64,000 nucleotides of DNA from Modestobacter altitudinis (GCF_005930475.1 NZ_SJEW01000012.1:16857-80856); one strand, 5' to 3'. Positions 1 through 8,648 are shown, numbered from the stretch's first letter. A program made the numbers and translations. Notes: generated by a model from the letters alone, not told the origin.

Positions 1-461
1 CGCCACGGCCCCGTCAGCCAGCTGAGGCTGTGGGCGTAGAAGCCGTTGCGCAGCGAGGTCCACGGGACGCCGGACTCGGCGAGCAGCTGCTCGGTCGCGG
101 CGTGGTCGCGCCCCGCGGGGAACGGCGTGCCGGGTGCCGCACCCTGGTGGCTGGTGTAGAGGATGCGCCCGACACCCGCGGCGACGGCGGCCTCGATCGC
201 CGCCCGGTGCAAGGCCACCGCGTCTGCGGCCGGGTCGCTCGAGGAGACCAGCAGCAGCTGGTCGGCGTCGGCGAAGGCGCCGGGCAGCGAGGTCGGGTCG
301 GCGTAGTCGCCGCGCCGGACCTCCACCCCGCGATCGGCGAACCGCTGGGCGCGGCCCAGGTCGCGCACGGCGACGGCGAGCTCGCTCGCGGGCAGGCGCT
401 GCAGCAGGTGGTCGACGGTCGCGCCGTTCAGGGCGCCGGTCGCTCCGGTGATGACGATCAT
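1..461 (-). CDS. NmrA-family NAD(P)-binding oxidoreductase, partial (3' end outside window)
   Basis: Reading leftward from the ATG at 461, the product begins MIVITGATGALNGATVDHLL, a Rossmann G-x-x-G-x-x-G start with an N-terminal beta strand. It continues with an NmrA/QorB-like body (RRGDYADPTSL, VSSSD, YTSHQGA, about residues 55-115). The family contains NAD(P)H:quinone oxidoreductases and redox-sensing regulators. The C-terminal part lies beyond base 1, so length and substrate cannot be judged. It is divergent from the TetR gene at 549, and the 87-bp gap holds an inverted repeat, so it is the likely target of that regulator. That regulatory link is inference. Confidence 0.8.
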   Translation of the reverse strand, partial: MIVITGATGALNGATVDHLLQRLPASELAVAVRDLGRAQRFADRGVEVRRGDYADPTSLPGAFADADQLLLVSSSDPAADAVALHRAAIEAAVAAGVGRILYTSHQGAAPGTPFPAGRDHAATEQLLAESGVPWTSLRNGFYAHSLSWLTGPW

Positions 462-516
462 GGTCAGCTCGCTTCCGTATCGGTGGAAACACCTCAAGGC
501 TAACCATGATAAACAC

Positions 517-542
517 AACGATAGCAACACTGCGTTATCGTT
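517..542. promoter_or_regulatory. Candidate TetR operator between divergent genes
   Basis: AACGATA (517-523) and TATCGTT (536-542) form perfect 7-bp inverted arms separated by 12 bp, in an AT-rich stretch that is unusual for this genome. The repeat ends six bases before the TetR start at 549 and lies in the shared promoter region of the NmrA-type gene. TetR regulators usually bind such palindromes and repress both themselves and the divergent gene. Binding itself is inferred. Confidence 0.45.
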
Positions 543-548
543 GGAACC

Positions 549-1307
549 ATGGTCGATGCGCCCAGCCGCCGGAGCGACACGCGGTCCAAGATCGTCGACG
601 TCGCGGCGCGGCTCCTCCAGGAGCACGGCCCGGCAGCGGTGACCACCCGCGGGGTCGCCGAGGCGGCCGGGGTGCAGGCGCCGGCGATCTACCGCATCTT
701 CGGTGACAAGGACGGCTTGCTGGACGCCGTCGCCGAGCACGTGATGTCCACCCAGGTGTCCGGCAAGGCCGCGGTCGTGCAGGCAGCCTCGGCGGACGGC
801 GTCGACCCGCTCGAGGACCTGCGCGCCGGCTGGGAGACGCAGATCGACTTCGGCGTCGCGAACCCTGGTCTGTTCCGGCTCCTCAGCGACCCCGACCGGG
901 TGGTGAACTCGCCGGCGGCGCAGGCCGGACGGCAGGTGCTGGCGTCGCGGGTCCACCGGGTGGCCGAGACCGGGCGGCTCCGGGTCAGCGAGCGGCGGGC
1001 CGTCGACGTCATCCAGGCCGCCGGGATCGGCACCATCCTCACGCTGCTGGCGACTCCGGTGGAGCAGCGCGACCCGGGCCTCGCCGACGCCATGTACGAG
1101 GCCGTCCTCACCCAGGTCCTCACCGACGTGCCCCCACCGGCCGACGACGGGCCGATGGCCACCGCAGTCGCCTTCCGGGCGCTCGCGCCCCGGTTCGACG
1201 TGCTGAGCGACGGGGAGCAGCGACTCCTCGCCGAGTGGCTCGACCGCGTCGTCGAGGCCCCGCGCCCGACCGCCGGTGACCAGGGGCGGACGCCCTCGAC
1301 GGCGTGA
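549..1307 (+). CDS. TetR/AcrR family transcriptional regulator
   Basis: The 252-residue protein has the TetR N-terminal DNA-binding domain at about residues 10-60, with the helix-turn-helix TTRGVAEAAGVQAPAIYRIF near 32-51. A helical ligand-binding domain follows, with a TetR_C-type composition. The divergent NmrA-family oxidoreductase and the inverted repeat at 517-542 suggest autoregulation and control of that enzyme, a common arrangement in which the inducer is a toxic or redox-active small molecule. The ligand cannot be predicted. The C-terminal 20 residues are proline-rich and probably disordered. Confidence 0.88.
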   Translation: MVDAPSRRSDTRSKIVDVAARLLQEHGPAAVTTRGVAEAAGVQAPAIYRIFGDKDGLLDAVAEHVMSTQVSGKAAVVQAASADGVDPLEDLRAGWETQIDFGVANPGLFRLLSDPDRVVNSPAAQAGRQVLASRVHRVAETGRLRVSERRAVDVIQAAGIGTILTLLATPVEQRDPGLADAMYEAVLTQVLTDVPPPADDGPMATAVAFRALAPRFDVLSDGEQRLLAEWLDRVVEAPRPTAGDQGRTPSTA

Positions 1308-1526
1308 ACCTCGTCTCGGGTGGACGAGGCGGCCCCGTCGGCCGTTGGTTGGACCGACGGAGCCTGGCCTGCACGATCTCCCGGGATCGACCGCGTGGCC
1401 TCCACCCAGTGTTCCCCTCGGAGCGGCGACCGGGCCACCCGGACGGCACCCGGGTCCTCACCCGTAAGGGTCCGGTGTGGAACGGTTGTGCCCCAGCATC
1501 TGCGGACGCCTGCCGATCCAGTGGGC

Positions 1527-2567
1527 ATGCGGATCCCCCGGACCATGAGGGCACGAGACCCTCAGGCAGCAGCCAGGACGGCGGTCCTGGTGCTGCTCGT
1601 CTGCGCCGTCACGCTGATGGTCTTCTCGCTCTTCGGACCCAACGCCGTGTCGTCGATCGGGATCACGGCGTCCTGGATCAGCGCGGGCGTGCTGGTGGCC
1701 CTCGCCGTGGCCTTCCAGTTCACGCCGCCGGAGCGGATCGACAGCCGCGGCGGCTACGTGCTGATCGCGGTCATCGGCGTCACCCTCTGCTGCGGGATGA
1801 ACTGGATCACCAGCGACCCCTCGGCCGGCGCCCAGGCGTTCCTCGCCTTCCCCGTGCTGTGGGCCGGGGTGCACCTGTGCCGGGGCGCCGTCGCCCTCGT
1901 CACCGTCCTGGCTATCGGGGGCGACGGGATCGTGCTGTTCCACCTCGAGCCGGTCGGCAACGCCGTCACCGACCTCAGCTTCTTCGGCGCCGTGCTCGCC
2001 GTCATGGCGTTCATGCTGGCCCGCGCGGGGGAGACCCAGGACCGGCTGGTCGCGAGGCTCGAGCAGCAGGCCAGCGTCGACTCGCTCACCGGGCTGGTGA
2101 ACCGCCGGGTGCTCGACGAGGCGCTGTCCCTCGCGCTCAGCACCCGGCCGACCGGGCACGGGACCGCGCTGGTGATCGTCGACGTCGACTCGTTCAAGTC
2201 GATCAACGACCAGCACGGCCACCCGGTCGGGGACGACGCCCTGGCGCACATCGCCGGGGTGCTCCGCTCGGTGGTGCGCGCCGGCGACGGGGTGCTCAGC
2301 CGGATGGGCGGCGACGAGCTGGCCGTGCTGCTGCCCGACTGCCCCGCCGACGTCGCGGTCCGGCGGGCCACGGACGTGCTGGACGCCGTCCGGGCCAGCC
2401 CGCTGGTCCTCCCGGACGGCGAGCTGCTCGCGATCTCGGTCAGCCTCGGCGTCGCCCACGCCCCCTCGCACGCCCTCGCCCTGGAGGAGCTGTACGCGGC
2501 TGCCGACGCGGCGCTGTACGCAGCCAAGCGCGGGGGGCGCGGCCGGGTCGCGGTCGCCGGCGCCTAG
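1527..2567 (+). CDS. Membrane-anchored GGDEF-domain protein (putative diguanylate cyclase)
   Basis: The 346-residue product starts at an ATG just before the first hydrophobic segment. About five to six transmembrane helices fill residues 15-160, followed by a GGDEF domain (DSLTGLVNRRVLDEAL, VDVDSFKSIND). The signature reads GGDEL at residues 261-265, so the usual Phe is Leu and catalysis is plausible but not certain. An RAGD sequence upstream could be an inhibitory site, but its spacing to the signature is one residue longer than usual. The stop codon is TAG, and it overlaps the convergent flavoprotein stop at a shared CTAG. It probably makes c-di-GMP at the membrane. Confidence 0.85.
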   Translation: MRIPRTMRARDPQAAARTAVLVLLVCAVTLMVFSLFGPNAVSSIGITASWISAGVLVALAVAFQFTPPERIDSRGGYVLIAVIGVTLCCGMNWITSDPSAGAQAFLAFPVLWAGVHLCRGAVALVTVLAIGGDGIVLFHLEPVGNAVTDLSFFGAVLAVMAFMLARAGETQDRLVARLEQQASVDSLTGLVNRRVLDEALSLALSTRPTGHGTALVIVDVDSFKSINDQHGHPVGDDALAHIAGVLRSVVRAGDGVLSRMGGDELAVLLPDCPADVAVRRATDVLDAVRASPLVLPDGELLAISVSLGVAHAPSHALALEELYAAADAALYAAKRGGRGRVAVAGA

Positions 2568-3679
2568 CAGAGCCGGCGGAGCGTGGCGGCGAGCGACCGC
2601 GCGGTCAGCCGGCCGTCGGCCAGGCCCAGGGCGACGACGTCGTCGAACACCCGCTGCTCCGCCACGGCCGCCCGCACCGCGGCGTCCATGAGCACCGGCC
2701 ACCGGCTCAGCTGCGACGCGGTGCCCGACGACCGCAGGTGTGCTCCCAGCCGCTGGTCCAGCGCCCGCTGCAGCACCTGCCCGGCCTGCGCGCCGGCCGC
2801 CGACGCCGCCCCGGCGAGCGCCCCGGACAGCACCGCGTAGAAGATCCCCTCACCGGTCAGCGGGTTGATCAGCGACTGTGCGTCCCCGGCCAGCAGCACC
2901 CGCCCGCCCGGCAGCCGGGGCCGGCCGGTCGACAGCGGCAGCCGGTGCGCCCGCAGCCCGGTCGGCTCGACCCCCGGCAGCATCCGGTGCAGCCCGGCGA
3001 CGAGCTCCGCCCGGGTCACCCCACCGGAGACGAGCTCGCCGTACCCCACGTTGGCCCGCCCGTCGCCGAGCGGGAACGACCAGGCGTAGGCCGGCCAGCG
3101 CTGCTTCGTCGTCGTCACCACCTGGACGCCGTCCATCCCGGGCAGCACGGGCGCGTAGCCGCGGATCGCGACCGCCAGCCGGTCCGGCCGGTTCGGCGGC
3201 ACGCCCAGCGCCCTGCGGACGACCGACTCCGCGCCGTCGGCGCCGACCAGCACCGGCGCCCGGAACCGGCCGTCGACCTCGACGTGCGTGGGGTGGACGG
3301 CGACCGACCGCACCGTGTGCCGCTGGAACCGGGCGCCGCCGGCCAGCACTTGCTCGAGCAGCCGCCCGTCCAGCACCGCCCGGGGGACGACGACCGACGG
3401 GCGCGCCGTCTCCCGCTCGACCGTCGTCCCGCGCGGGCCGCGCAGCCGGAGCCGGGGGACGGCGGGGAAGCCGTCGGTCAGCGCGGCGACGTCGATGCCG
3501 AGGACGGCCAGCACGTCCAGCGCCTCGGGGGCGATCCCGTCGCCGCAGACCTTGTCCCGCGGGAAGGCGGCGCGGTCGAGCACCAGCACGTCGGCGTCCG
3601 GGCGGGTCCGGCGGACGGCGGCGGCGCACGCGGCGCCGGCCGGTCCACCGCCGATGACGAGGACGTCCGCGTGCTCCAT
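2564..3679 (-). CDS. Geranylgeranyl reductase family FAD-dependent oxidoreductase
   Basis: The 371-residue flavoprotein has the N-terminal FAD-binding motif VIGGGPAGAACA (residues 7-18), the DKVCGDG motif typical of geranylgeranyl reductases near residue 45, and the second FAD motif GDAQSLINPLTGEGI near residue 275. Family members reduce prenyl double bonds (menaquinone or lipid side chains) or act as p-hydroxybenzoate-hydroxylase-fold monooxygenases. The start ATG lies two bases after the stop of the LOG-like gene, so the two are probably cotranscribed. The 3' end overlaps the convergent GGDEF gene by four bases. The substrate is unknown; saturation of the menaquinone tail is a reasonable guess because menB is also in the window. 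Confidence 0.82.
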   Translation of the reverse strand: MEHADVLVIGGGPAGAACAAAVRRTRPDADVLVLDRAAFPRDKVCGDGIAPEALDVLAVLGIDVAALTDGFPAVPRLRLRGPRGTTVERETARPSVVVPRAVLDGRLLEQVLAGGARFQRHTVRSVAVHPTHVEVDGRFRAPVLVGADGAESVVRRALGVPPNRPDRLAVAIRGYAPVLPGMDGVQVVTTTKQRWPAYAWSFPLGDGRANVGYGELVSGGVTRAELVAGLHRMLPGVEPTGLRAHRLPLSTGRPRLPGGRVLLAGDAQSLINPLTGEGIFYAVLSGALAGAASAAGAQAGQVLQRALDQRLGAHLRSSGTASQLSRWPVLMDAAVRAAVAEQRVFDDVVALGLADGRLTARSLAATLRRLC

Positions 3680-3681
3680 GC

Positions 3682-4251
3682 TCAGGCGGCCGGCGGGGTC
3701 CACTTGCGGGCCGGGTGCTCGTAGTCCTCGAGGAAGGCGAGCAGCTCGGCGGCGTCGTGCACCACGCCGAGTGCCTCGAGCCGGTGGGCGGCCAGGTAGC
3801 CGTCGTCGACCATGCGGCGCAGCTGGGTCAGCTGCGGCTGCCAGAACCCGTCGACGTCCAGGAACGCCGTCGGCTTGGCGTGCAGGCCGAGCATCCCCCA
3901 GGTCCAGGCCTCGAACAGCTCCTCGAGCGTGCCGGCGGCGCCGGGGAGCGCGACGAAGGCGTCGGCGAGCTCGGCCATCCGGGCCTTGCGCTCGTGCATC
4001 GTCTGCACGACCTCCATCCGGGGCACTCCCGGGTGCGCGAGCTCGTCGTCCACCAGGTGCTGCGGGATGACCCCGACCACCTCGCCGCCGGCGGCCAGCG
4101 CGGCGTCGGCGACCACGCCCATCAGCCCGACGTGCCCGCCGCCGTAGACGATGCCGACGCCGGCCCGGGCCAGCTCGGTGGCGAAGGTCGCGGCGGCCTG
4201 CTGGTGGGACGCCGGCCCCGCCTGGGACCCGGTGAAGACGGCGATGCGCAC
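3682..4251 (-). CDS. LOG-family (TIGR00730) Rossmann-fold protein
   Basis: The 189-residue protein starts at GTG 4251. It contains the Rossmann motif YGGGHVGLMG (about residues 36-45) and a LOG phosphate-binding motif that reads PGAAGTLEE instead of the canonical PGGxGTxxE. Family members hydrolyse cytokinin riboside or purine nucleoside 5'-monophosphates to the free base. The Gly-to-Ala change in the motif may alter or weaken activity. The gene is followed within two bases by the flavoprotein gene, suggesting one transcript. A long hairpin separates it from the upstream MaoC gene. Confidence 0.83.
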   Translation of the reverse strand: MRIAVFTGSQAGPASHQQAAATFATELARAGVGIVYGGGHVGLMGVVADAALAAGGEVVGVIPQHLVDDELAHPGVPRMEVVQTMHERKARMAELADAFVALPGAAGTLEELFEAWTWGMLGLHAKPTAFLDVDGFWQPQLTQLRRMVDDGYLAAHRLEALGVVHDAAELLAFLEDYEHPARKWTPPAA

Positions 4252-4266
4252 GCCGCCGACGCTAGT

Positions 4267-4304
4267 GGAGTGCCAGGGACGCGGATTCCGCGCCCTGGCA
4301 CTCC
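4267..4304. repeat. 38-nt palindromic repeat, copy A
   Basis: GGAGTGCCAGGG (4267-4278) pairs perfectly with CCCTGGCACTCC (4293-4304), and an inner CGCGG/CCGCG stem closes an ATT loop. It lies between the stop of the MaoC gene and the start of the LOG gene, so it could end the upstream transcript, but it lacks a T-tract. A second copy of identical length and plan occurs at 17321-17358. Confidence 0.75.
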
Positions 4305-4311
4305 GCTCACC

Positions 4312-4767
4312 TCAGGCGTAGGCGCGGGTGACCCACTCGGCGATGCAGACCGGCTTGTCGCCGCCCTCGCGCTCGATGGTGACGGCGAAGACGATCTGCA
4401 GCCCGCCGGCGACCTCGTCGACCTCCTTGAGGGTGACCCGCGCCCGGACCTTCGAGCCGACCGGCACGGGTGCGGGGAACCGGACCTTGTTCAGGCCGTA
4501 GTTCACGCCCATCTTCTGGTCGGTCACCGTGTAGGTCTGGGAGACCAGCGGCACGAGCAGCGACAGGGTCAGGTAGCCGTGCGCGATCGGGCCGCCGAAC
4601 GGGCTCTCCGCCTTGGCCCGCTCGACGTCGACGTGGATCCACTGGTGGTCACCGGTGGCGTCGGCGAAGAGGTTGACCGCTTCCTGGGTCACCTCGTACC
4701 AGTCGCTGGTGCCGAGCTCCTGGCCCTTCAGCGAGGGCAGTTCGGCGAGAGTCGTGGTGGTGGTCAT
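4312..4767 (-). CDS. MaoC-like (R)-specific enoyl-CoA hydratase
   Basis: The 151-residue single hot-dog protein carries the MaoC catalytic segment FADATGDHQWIHVD (about residues 34-47) with the conserved Asp and His, followed by SPFGGPIAHGYLTLSLL. Family members hydrate trans-2-enoyl-CoA thioesters. The ATG overlaps the stop of the upstream acyl-CoA ligase by four bases, so it is the last gene of a translationally coupled four-gene operon (SDR, amidohydrolase, ligase, hydratase). Its position suggests that it acts on a CoA-activated intermediate made by the ligase. The true substrate is not evident. Confidence 0.88.
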   Translation of the reverse strand: MTTTTTLAELPSLKGQELGTSDWYEVTQEAVNLFADATGDHQWIHVDVERAKAESPFGGPIAHGYLTLSLLVPLVSQTYTVTDQKMGVNYGLNKVRFPAPVPVGSKVRARVTLKEVDEVAGGLQIVFAVTIEREGGDKPVCIAEWVTRAYA

Positions 4768-6308
4768 GCGTCCTCCTCGGTGAGCACGTACGTGTGTCGT
4801 AGCGCTGGCTTGCGGATCTTGCCGGTCGCGGTCTTGGGCAGCTCGTCCACGTACCGGACCTGCTTGGGCACCTTGAACCCGGCGAGGCGTTGCCGCAGCG
4901 TGGCGCGCAGCGCGTCGCCGTCCTGGGGAGCGCCGGGGGCGGGGACGACGACGGCCAGGCCGACCTCGCCCCAGTGCGGATCGGGCACGCCGATGACCGC
5001 GACCTCCTGCACCTCCGGGAGCTCGAGCATCACGGACTCGACCTCGGCCGGGTACACGTTCTCGCCGCCGGAGATGATCATGTCCTTGTAGCGGTCCCGG
5101 ATGTAGAGGTAACCCTCCTCGTCGGTCGAGCCGGCGTCCCCGGAGTGGTACCAGCCGTCGACGATCGCGGCCGCGGTGGCCTCGGGGGAGTTCCAGTAGC
5201 CGGCCATGATGTTGGGGCCGGACAGCACGATCTCCCCGACCTCGCCGGGCGGGCACTCCGTCCCGTCCGGCCGGACGACCTTGACGTCGGTGAAGAACTG
5301 CGGCTTGCCGGCCGACCCCACGTGGCTCACCGCGTCCGCGCTGTCCAGCGACGTACCGGCCGGTGCCGACTCGGTCATCCCGTAGGCCTGCTGCACGGTG
5401 ACCCCGCGGTCGAGCCAGGTCCGCAGCAGCGGCAGCGGCAGCGGTGCTCCGGCCGCGCCGATGGTGCGCAGCGCGGACAGGTCCAGGGTCTGGAAGCCGG
5501 GCTGGCGGCTGAGCGCGTCGAGCATCGTGGGGACGGCGAAGAACGACGTCACCCGCTGCTCGGCGATCACCGCGAGCGTGGCCGGCGGGTCGAAGCCGCG
5601 GACCAGCACCCCGCAGCCGCCGCGCATCAGGGTCGGGTTGAGCGTCCCGTTCAGCCCGCCGATGTGGAACAGCGGCGCCAGCGCGAGGGTCCGCTCGTCC
5701 GGGGCGAAGTCGAACCCCAGCACCTGGCTCATGCACGACCAGGTCATGTTGCCGTGGGTCAGCACCGCGCCCTTGGGCCGGCCGGTGGTCCCGGACGTGT
5801 ACATGATCAGGCAGACGTCGTCGAGGGTGACCGCCTCGTCGCGCTGCACCGGGTCGGCGTCGGCGAGCAGCTGCTGCCAGTCCAGCGAGCCGGCGCCGCC
5901 GGCCAGTGGCGGCTCGGCCGCGATCCACGCGCGGACGGCGGGCAGGGCGCTGCGCAGCGCGTCGGCCGTCGTCCCGTGCTCCCGGCCGTGCAGCACCAGC
6001 GAGGCACCGGAGTGGTCGAGCACGTACTCCGCCTCCGGCGCGGTGAGCCGGGCGTTGACCGGCACCCAGATCGCGCCGAGCTGGCCGCAGGCGTAGAGCA
6101 TCTCCAGTCCGGCGGGGTGGTTGGCGCCGAACCAGGCGACCCGGTCACCGCGCTGCACCCCGAGCCCCGCGAGCGCTGCCGCGGCGCACCGGACCCGCAG
6201 CGCGAACTCGCCGTGGGTCGTCGTCGTCCCCTCGAACCACAGCGCCGGCTTGTGCGGCGAGCTGCGCAGGTGCCGCTCGGGCCAGGAGCCCAGGCCGGCG
6301 TTCCTCAC
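4764..6308 (-). CDS. AMP-dependent acyl-CoA synthetase/ligase
   Basis: The 514-residue ANL-superfamily enzyme has the AMP-binding P-loop YTSGTTGRPKG (about residues 168-178), the motif YGMTE near 306, GWYHSGD and DRYKDMIISGGENVYP in the hinge region, and the C-terminal catalytic lysine motif TATGKIRKPALR. It forms acyl-CoA thioesters from ATP, CoA and a carboxylic acid. The GTG start overlaps the preceding amidohydrolase stop (GTGA), and its own stop overlaps the MaoC start. Context points to activation of an organic acid for degradation; chain length or aromaticity cannot be told from sequence alone. Confidence 0.92.
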   Translation of the reverse strand: MRNAGLGSWPERHLRSSPHKPALWFEGTTTTHGEFALRVRCAAAALAGLGVQRGDRVAWFGANHPAGLEMLYACGQLGAIWVPVNARLTAPEAEYVLDHSGASLVLHGREHGTTADALRSALPAVRAWIAAEPPLAGGAGSLDWQQLLADADPVQRDEAVTLDDVCLIMYTSGTTGRPKGAVLTHGNMTWSCMSQVLGFDFAPDERTLALAPLFHIGGLNGTLNPTLMRGGCGVLVRGFDPPATLAVIAEQRVTSFFAVPTMLDALSRQPGFQTLDLSALRTIGAAGAPLPLPLLRTWLDRGVTVQQAYGMTESAPAGTSLDSADAVSHVGSAGKPQFFTDVKVVRPDGTECPPGEVGEIVLSGPNIMAGYWNSPEATAAAIVDGWYHSGDAGSTDEEGYLYIRDRYKDMIISGGENVYPAEVESVMLELPEVQEVAVIGVPDPHWGEVGLAVVVPAPGAPQDGDALRATLRQRLAGFKVPKQVRYVDELPKTATGKIRKPALRHTYVLTEEDA

Positions 6309-7180
6309 CGCAGCCCCAGGGCCCGGATCGCGTTCTCCTTCATGATCAGCGGCTTGACCTCGGGCTTGATGTCGAGGAGCTCGAAGTCGGAGATCCACCG
6401 CTCGGGGCGCAGCAGCGGGTAGTCCGAGCCGAAGAGCACCTTGTGCTTCAGCAGTCCGTTGGCGGCCTTGACCAGCTGCGGCGGGAAGTACTTCGGCGAC
6501 CAGCCGGACAGGTCGATGTAGACGTTGGCCTTGTGGGTGGCCACCGAGATCGCCGCGTCCTGCCAGGGCACCGAGGGGTGCGCCATGATGATCGTCAAGC
6601 CCGGGAAGTCGGCGGCGACGTCGTCGAGCAGCATCGGGTCGGAGAAGCGCAGCTTGATCCCGCGGCCACCCGGCAGGCCCGCGCCGATGCCGGTCTGACC
6701 GGTGTGGAACAGCGCCGGGACGCCGAGGTCCTGCAGCTCCTCGTAGAGCGGGTAGACGGCCGGGTCGTTCGGCTCGAACCCCTGCAGCGAGGGGTGGAAC
6801 TTGAACCCGCGGACGCCGTGCGACTCCACCAGCTTGCGGGCCAGCCGGATGCCGGCCACCCCCCGGGCGGGGTCGACCGAGCCGAACGGGATGAGCACGT
6901 CGGGGTGCTCGGCGGCCAGGTCGGCGATCTCCTCGTTGGACAGCGCCGGCTGACCGGTGGCCATCTCGGTGTCGACGGTGAAGACGACGGCGGCCATGTT
7001 CTTCGCCCGGTAGTCCGCGGCGATGTCCGGGACGGTCGGGTCGTAGGGGTCGCCCTTGAAGTACTTCGCGGCCGCGGCGTTGAGCTCGTCGTCGAGGGCC
7101 AGGTGGCCGTGGGTGTCGGCGTGCACGTGGGTGTGCACGTCGATGGCGACCAGCCCGTCCAGGTCCAGCTGCAGGCTCAC
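6305..7180 (-). CDS. Amidohydrolase family 2 (TIM-barrel metal-dependent hydrolase/decarboxylase)
   Basis: The 291-residue protein has the N-terminal metal-binding pair IDVHTHVH (about residues 13-20), the barrel motifs RGFKFHPS and LFHTGQTG, the strand IIMAHPS, and the late aspartate motif LFGSDYPLL. This is the ACMSD/2-pyrone-dicarboxylate hydrolase-like amidohydrolase_2 family, which contains decarboxylases and ring hydrolases of aromatic catabolism. It starts at GTG 7180 overlapping the SDR stop and ends overlapping the ligase start. An activity on a cyclic or aromatic acid intermediate is inferred from its operon partners. Confidence 0.87.
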   Translation of the reverse strand: MSLQLDLDGLVAIDVHTHVHADTHGHLALDDELNAAAAKYFKGDPYDPTVPDIAADYRAKNMAAVVFTVDTEMATGQPALSNEEIADLAAEHPDVLIPFGSVDPARGVAGIRLARKLVESHGVRGFKFHPSLQGFEPNDPAVYPLYEELQDLGVPALFHTGQTGIGAGLPGGRGIKLRFSDPMLLDDVAADFPGLTIIMAHPSVPWQDAAISVATHKANVYIDLSGWSPKYFPPQLVKAANGLLKHKVLFGSDYPLLRPERWISDFELLDIKPEVKPLIMKENAIRALGLR

Positions 7181-8085
7181 TTGGGGGGCTCCGGCAGCTG
7201 CTGCCCGACCGTCTGCAGGGAGCCCTCGAAGGACTTCGGCCAGACCTCGGCGATGGCGTCGGCGGACCACCCGGTGCCGTCGGCGAACTCGACGACGACC
7301 TCGCTGGGGTGCGACCACAGGGCCAGCCGGTCGCCACCGATGCCGACCGCCTGGCCGGTGATCCCGGCGGCGGCGTCGGAGGCGAGGAAGGCGACCAGCC
7401 CGGCGGCGTCCTCGGGGGAGCCGAAGCCGAGCTCCTGCCGGGCGAACGGCGGCAGCGGCTCCCCGGCCTGCAGGGCGTCGACGTAGGGCTTGAGGAACGG
7501 CACCGTCTCGGTCATCGCGGTGGCCGCGACCGGGACGATCGCGTTCACGGTGATCTGAGCGCGGGCCAGCTCCATCGCCCAGGTGCGGACCATGCCGACG
7601 ATGCCGGCCTTGGCCGCGGCGTAGTTGGTCTGGCCGAAGTTGCCGACCTGACCGGTGGGGGAGCCGACGCAGATGACCCGCCCGCCCTCGCCCTGCTCCC
7701 GCATCCGGACGACGGCCGCCCGGGTGCAGGTGAACGTCCCGCGCAGGTGGGTGGTGATGACCGCGTCGAACTGCTCGTCGGTCATCTTCCACACCGTGGT
7801 GTCCCGGAGGATGCCGGCGTTGTTGACCAGCACGTCGAGCCGGCCGAACTCGCTCACCGCCCGGTCGACCAACGCCTGGGCGGCCTCGCTCGTGCCGACG
7901 GGCACGACCTCGGCCACGGCGGTGCCGCCCGCCTGCGTGATCGAGGCGACCGCGGCCTCGGCGACCGCCGCCTCGACGTCGTTGACCACGACCGCGGCGC
8001 CGCGGCGGGCCAGCTCAGTGGCGTAGGCGAGGCCGAGGCCCCGCCCGGATCCGGTGACGACGGCGACCTTGCCGGTCAGGTCCAC
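7177..8085 (-). CDS. Short-chain dehydrogenase/reductase (3-oxoacyl/3-hydroxyacyl-CoA type)
   Basis: The 302-residue SDR has the cofactor motif TGSGRGLGLAYA (residues 11-22), NNAG near residue 89, and the catalytic S...Y-x3-K set (VGSPTGQVGNFGQTNYAAAKAG). It resembles the long, MFE-type SDRs that act on hydroxyacyl-CoA substrates and carry a roughly 50-residue C-terminal extension. It is the first gene of the leftward operon, starts at GTG 8085, and is divergent from a MarR gene 79 bp away. That regulator is the most likely controller of the operon. Confidence 0.9.
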   Translation of the reverse strand: MDLTGKVAVVTGSGRGLGLAYATELARRGAAVVVNDVEAAVAEAAVASITQAGGTAVAEVVPVGTSEAAQALVDRAVSEFGRLDVLVNNAGILRDTTVWKMTDEQFDAVITTHLRGTFTCTRAAVVRMREQGEGGRVICVGSPTGQVGNFGQTNYAAAKAGIVGMVRTWAMELARAQITVNAIVPVAATAMTETVPFLKPYVDALQAGEPLPPFARQELGFGSPEDAAGLVAFLASDAAAGITGQAVGIGGDRLALWSHPSEVVVEFADGTGWSADAIAEVWPKSFEGSLQTVGQQLPEPPK

Positions 8086-8133
8086 GGGTGCTCCTCATCG
8101 AGACAGGGGGTGGTCCGGGCAACGTAAGTGCGT

Positions 8134-8154
8134 ATCGTGGAGATTGTCAACGAT
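8134..8154. promoter_or_regulatory. Candidate MarR operator
   Basis: ATCGT (8134-8138) and ACGAT (8150-8154) form a short inverted repeat in the 79-bp divergent region between the SDR operon and the MarR gene, just upstream of the ribosome-binding site. MarR proteins usually bind palindromes in such a position. The arms are only five bases long, so the assignment is weak. Confidence 0.25.
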
Positions 8155-8164
8155 GGAGGTGTGC

Positions 8165-8593
8165 ATGGGTAAGCCTCTGGCCGACGACCTGGGCTTCCTG
8201 CTCTCCCGCGCCAGCGGGCAGGTCGTGCGGGCGACGAACGCCGCCCTGGCCGAGCACGGGCTGCGGGTGCGGTCGTACTCGGTGCTGGTGCTCGCCTGCG
8301 AGGCCGCCGACGGGCTCAGCCAGCGCGAGCTGGCCACCGTGCTCGGCCTGGACCCCTCGCAGGTGGTGCTGCTGGTCGACGAGCTGGTCGCCGCCGGGCT
8401 GGTGGAGCGGCAGGCGGCCGAGGCGGACCGGCGCACCCGGCTGGTCGTGCCGACGTCCGAGGGCCGGCGGGTCCGCGACGCCGCCGGCCGGGACGCCGAC
8501 ACCGCCGTCGAGACCCCGCTCGGCCTGCTCGGGGACGCCGAGCGCGACCGGCTCCGGGACATGCTCACCCGCATCTGGACCGCCACCGGCTGA
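8165..8593 (+). CDS. MarR family transcriptional regulator
   Basis: The 142-residue winged-helix protein has MarR hallmarks: the recognition region LSQRELATVLGLDPSQVVLLVDELVAAGLVER (about residues 49-80) and the wing DRRTRLVVPTSEGRR. The ATG at 8165 is preceded by GGAGGT at 8155-8160, which decides it over the in-frame ATG at 8153. It is divergent from the SDR-amidohydrolase-ligase-MaoC operon and probably represses it until an aromatic or acyl-CoA ligand is present; this role is inferred from position. Confidence 0.88.
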   Translation: MGKPLADDLGFLLSRASGQVVRATNAALAEHGLRVRSYSVLVLACEAADGLSQRELATVLGLDPSQVVLLVDELVAAGLVERQAAEADRRTRLVVPTSEGRRVRDAAGRDADTAVETPLGLLGDAERDRLRDMLTRIWTATG

Positions 8594-8648
8594 AGGAGGA
8601 CCCCGCTGCCCCCCACGCTCGGCGCGGGCCCCTGCAGCGGGCCGCACG
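8594..8648. repeat. GGACCCC-type dispersed palindromic repeat, copy A
   Basis: Just after the MarR stop lies AGGACCCCGCTGCCCCCCAC followed by a GC-rich spacer and GCAGCGGGCC. CCGCTGC (8603-8609) pairs with GCAGCGG (8634-8640). The same plan, including the central CCCCCCAC, recurs after menB at 22014-22075. It may be a dispersed repeat doubling as a terminator. Confidence 0.5.
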
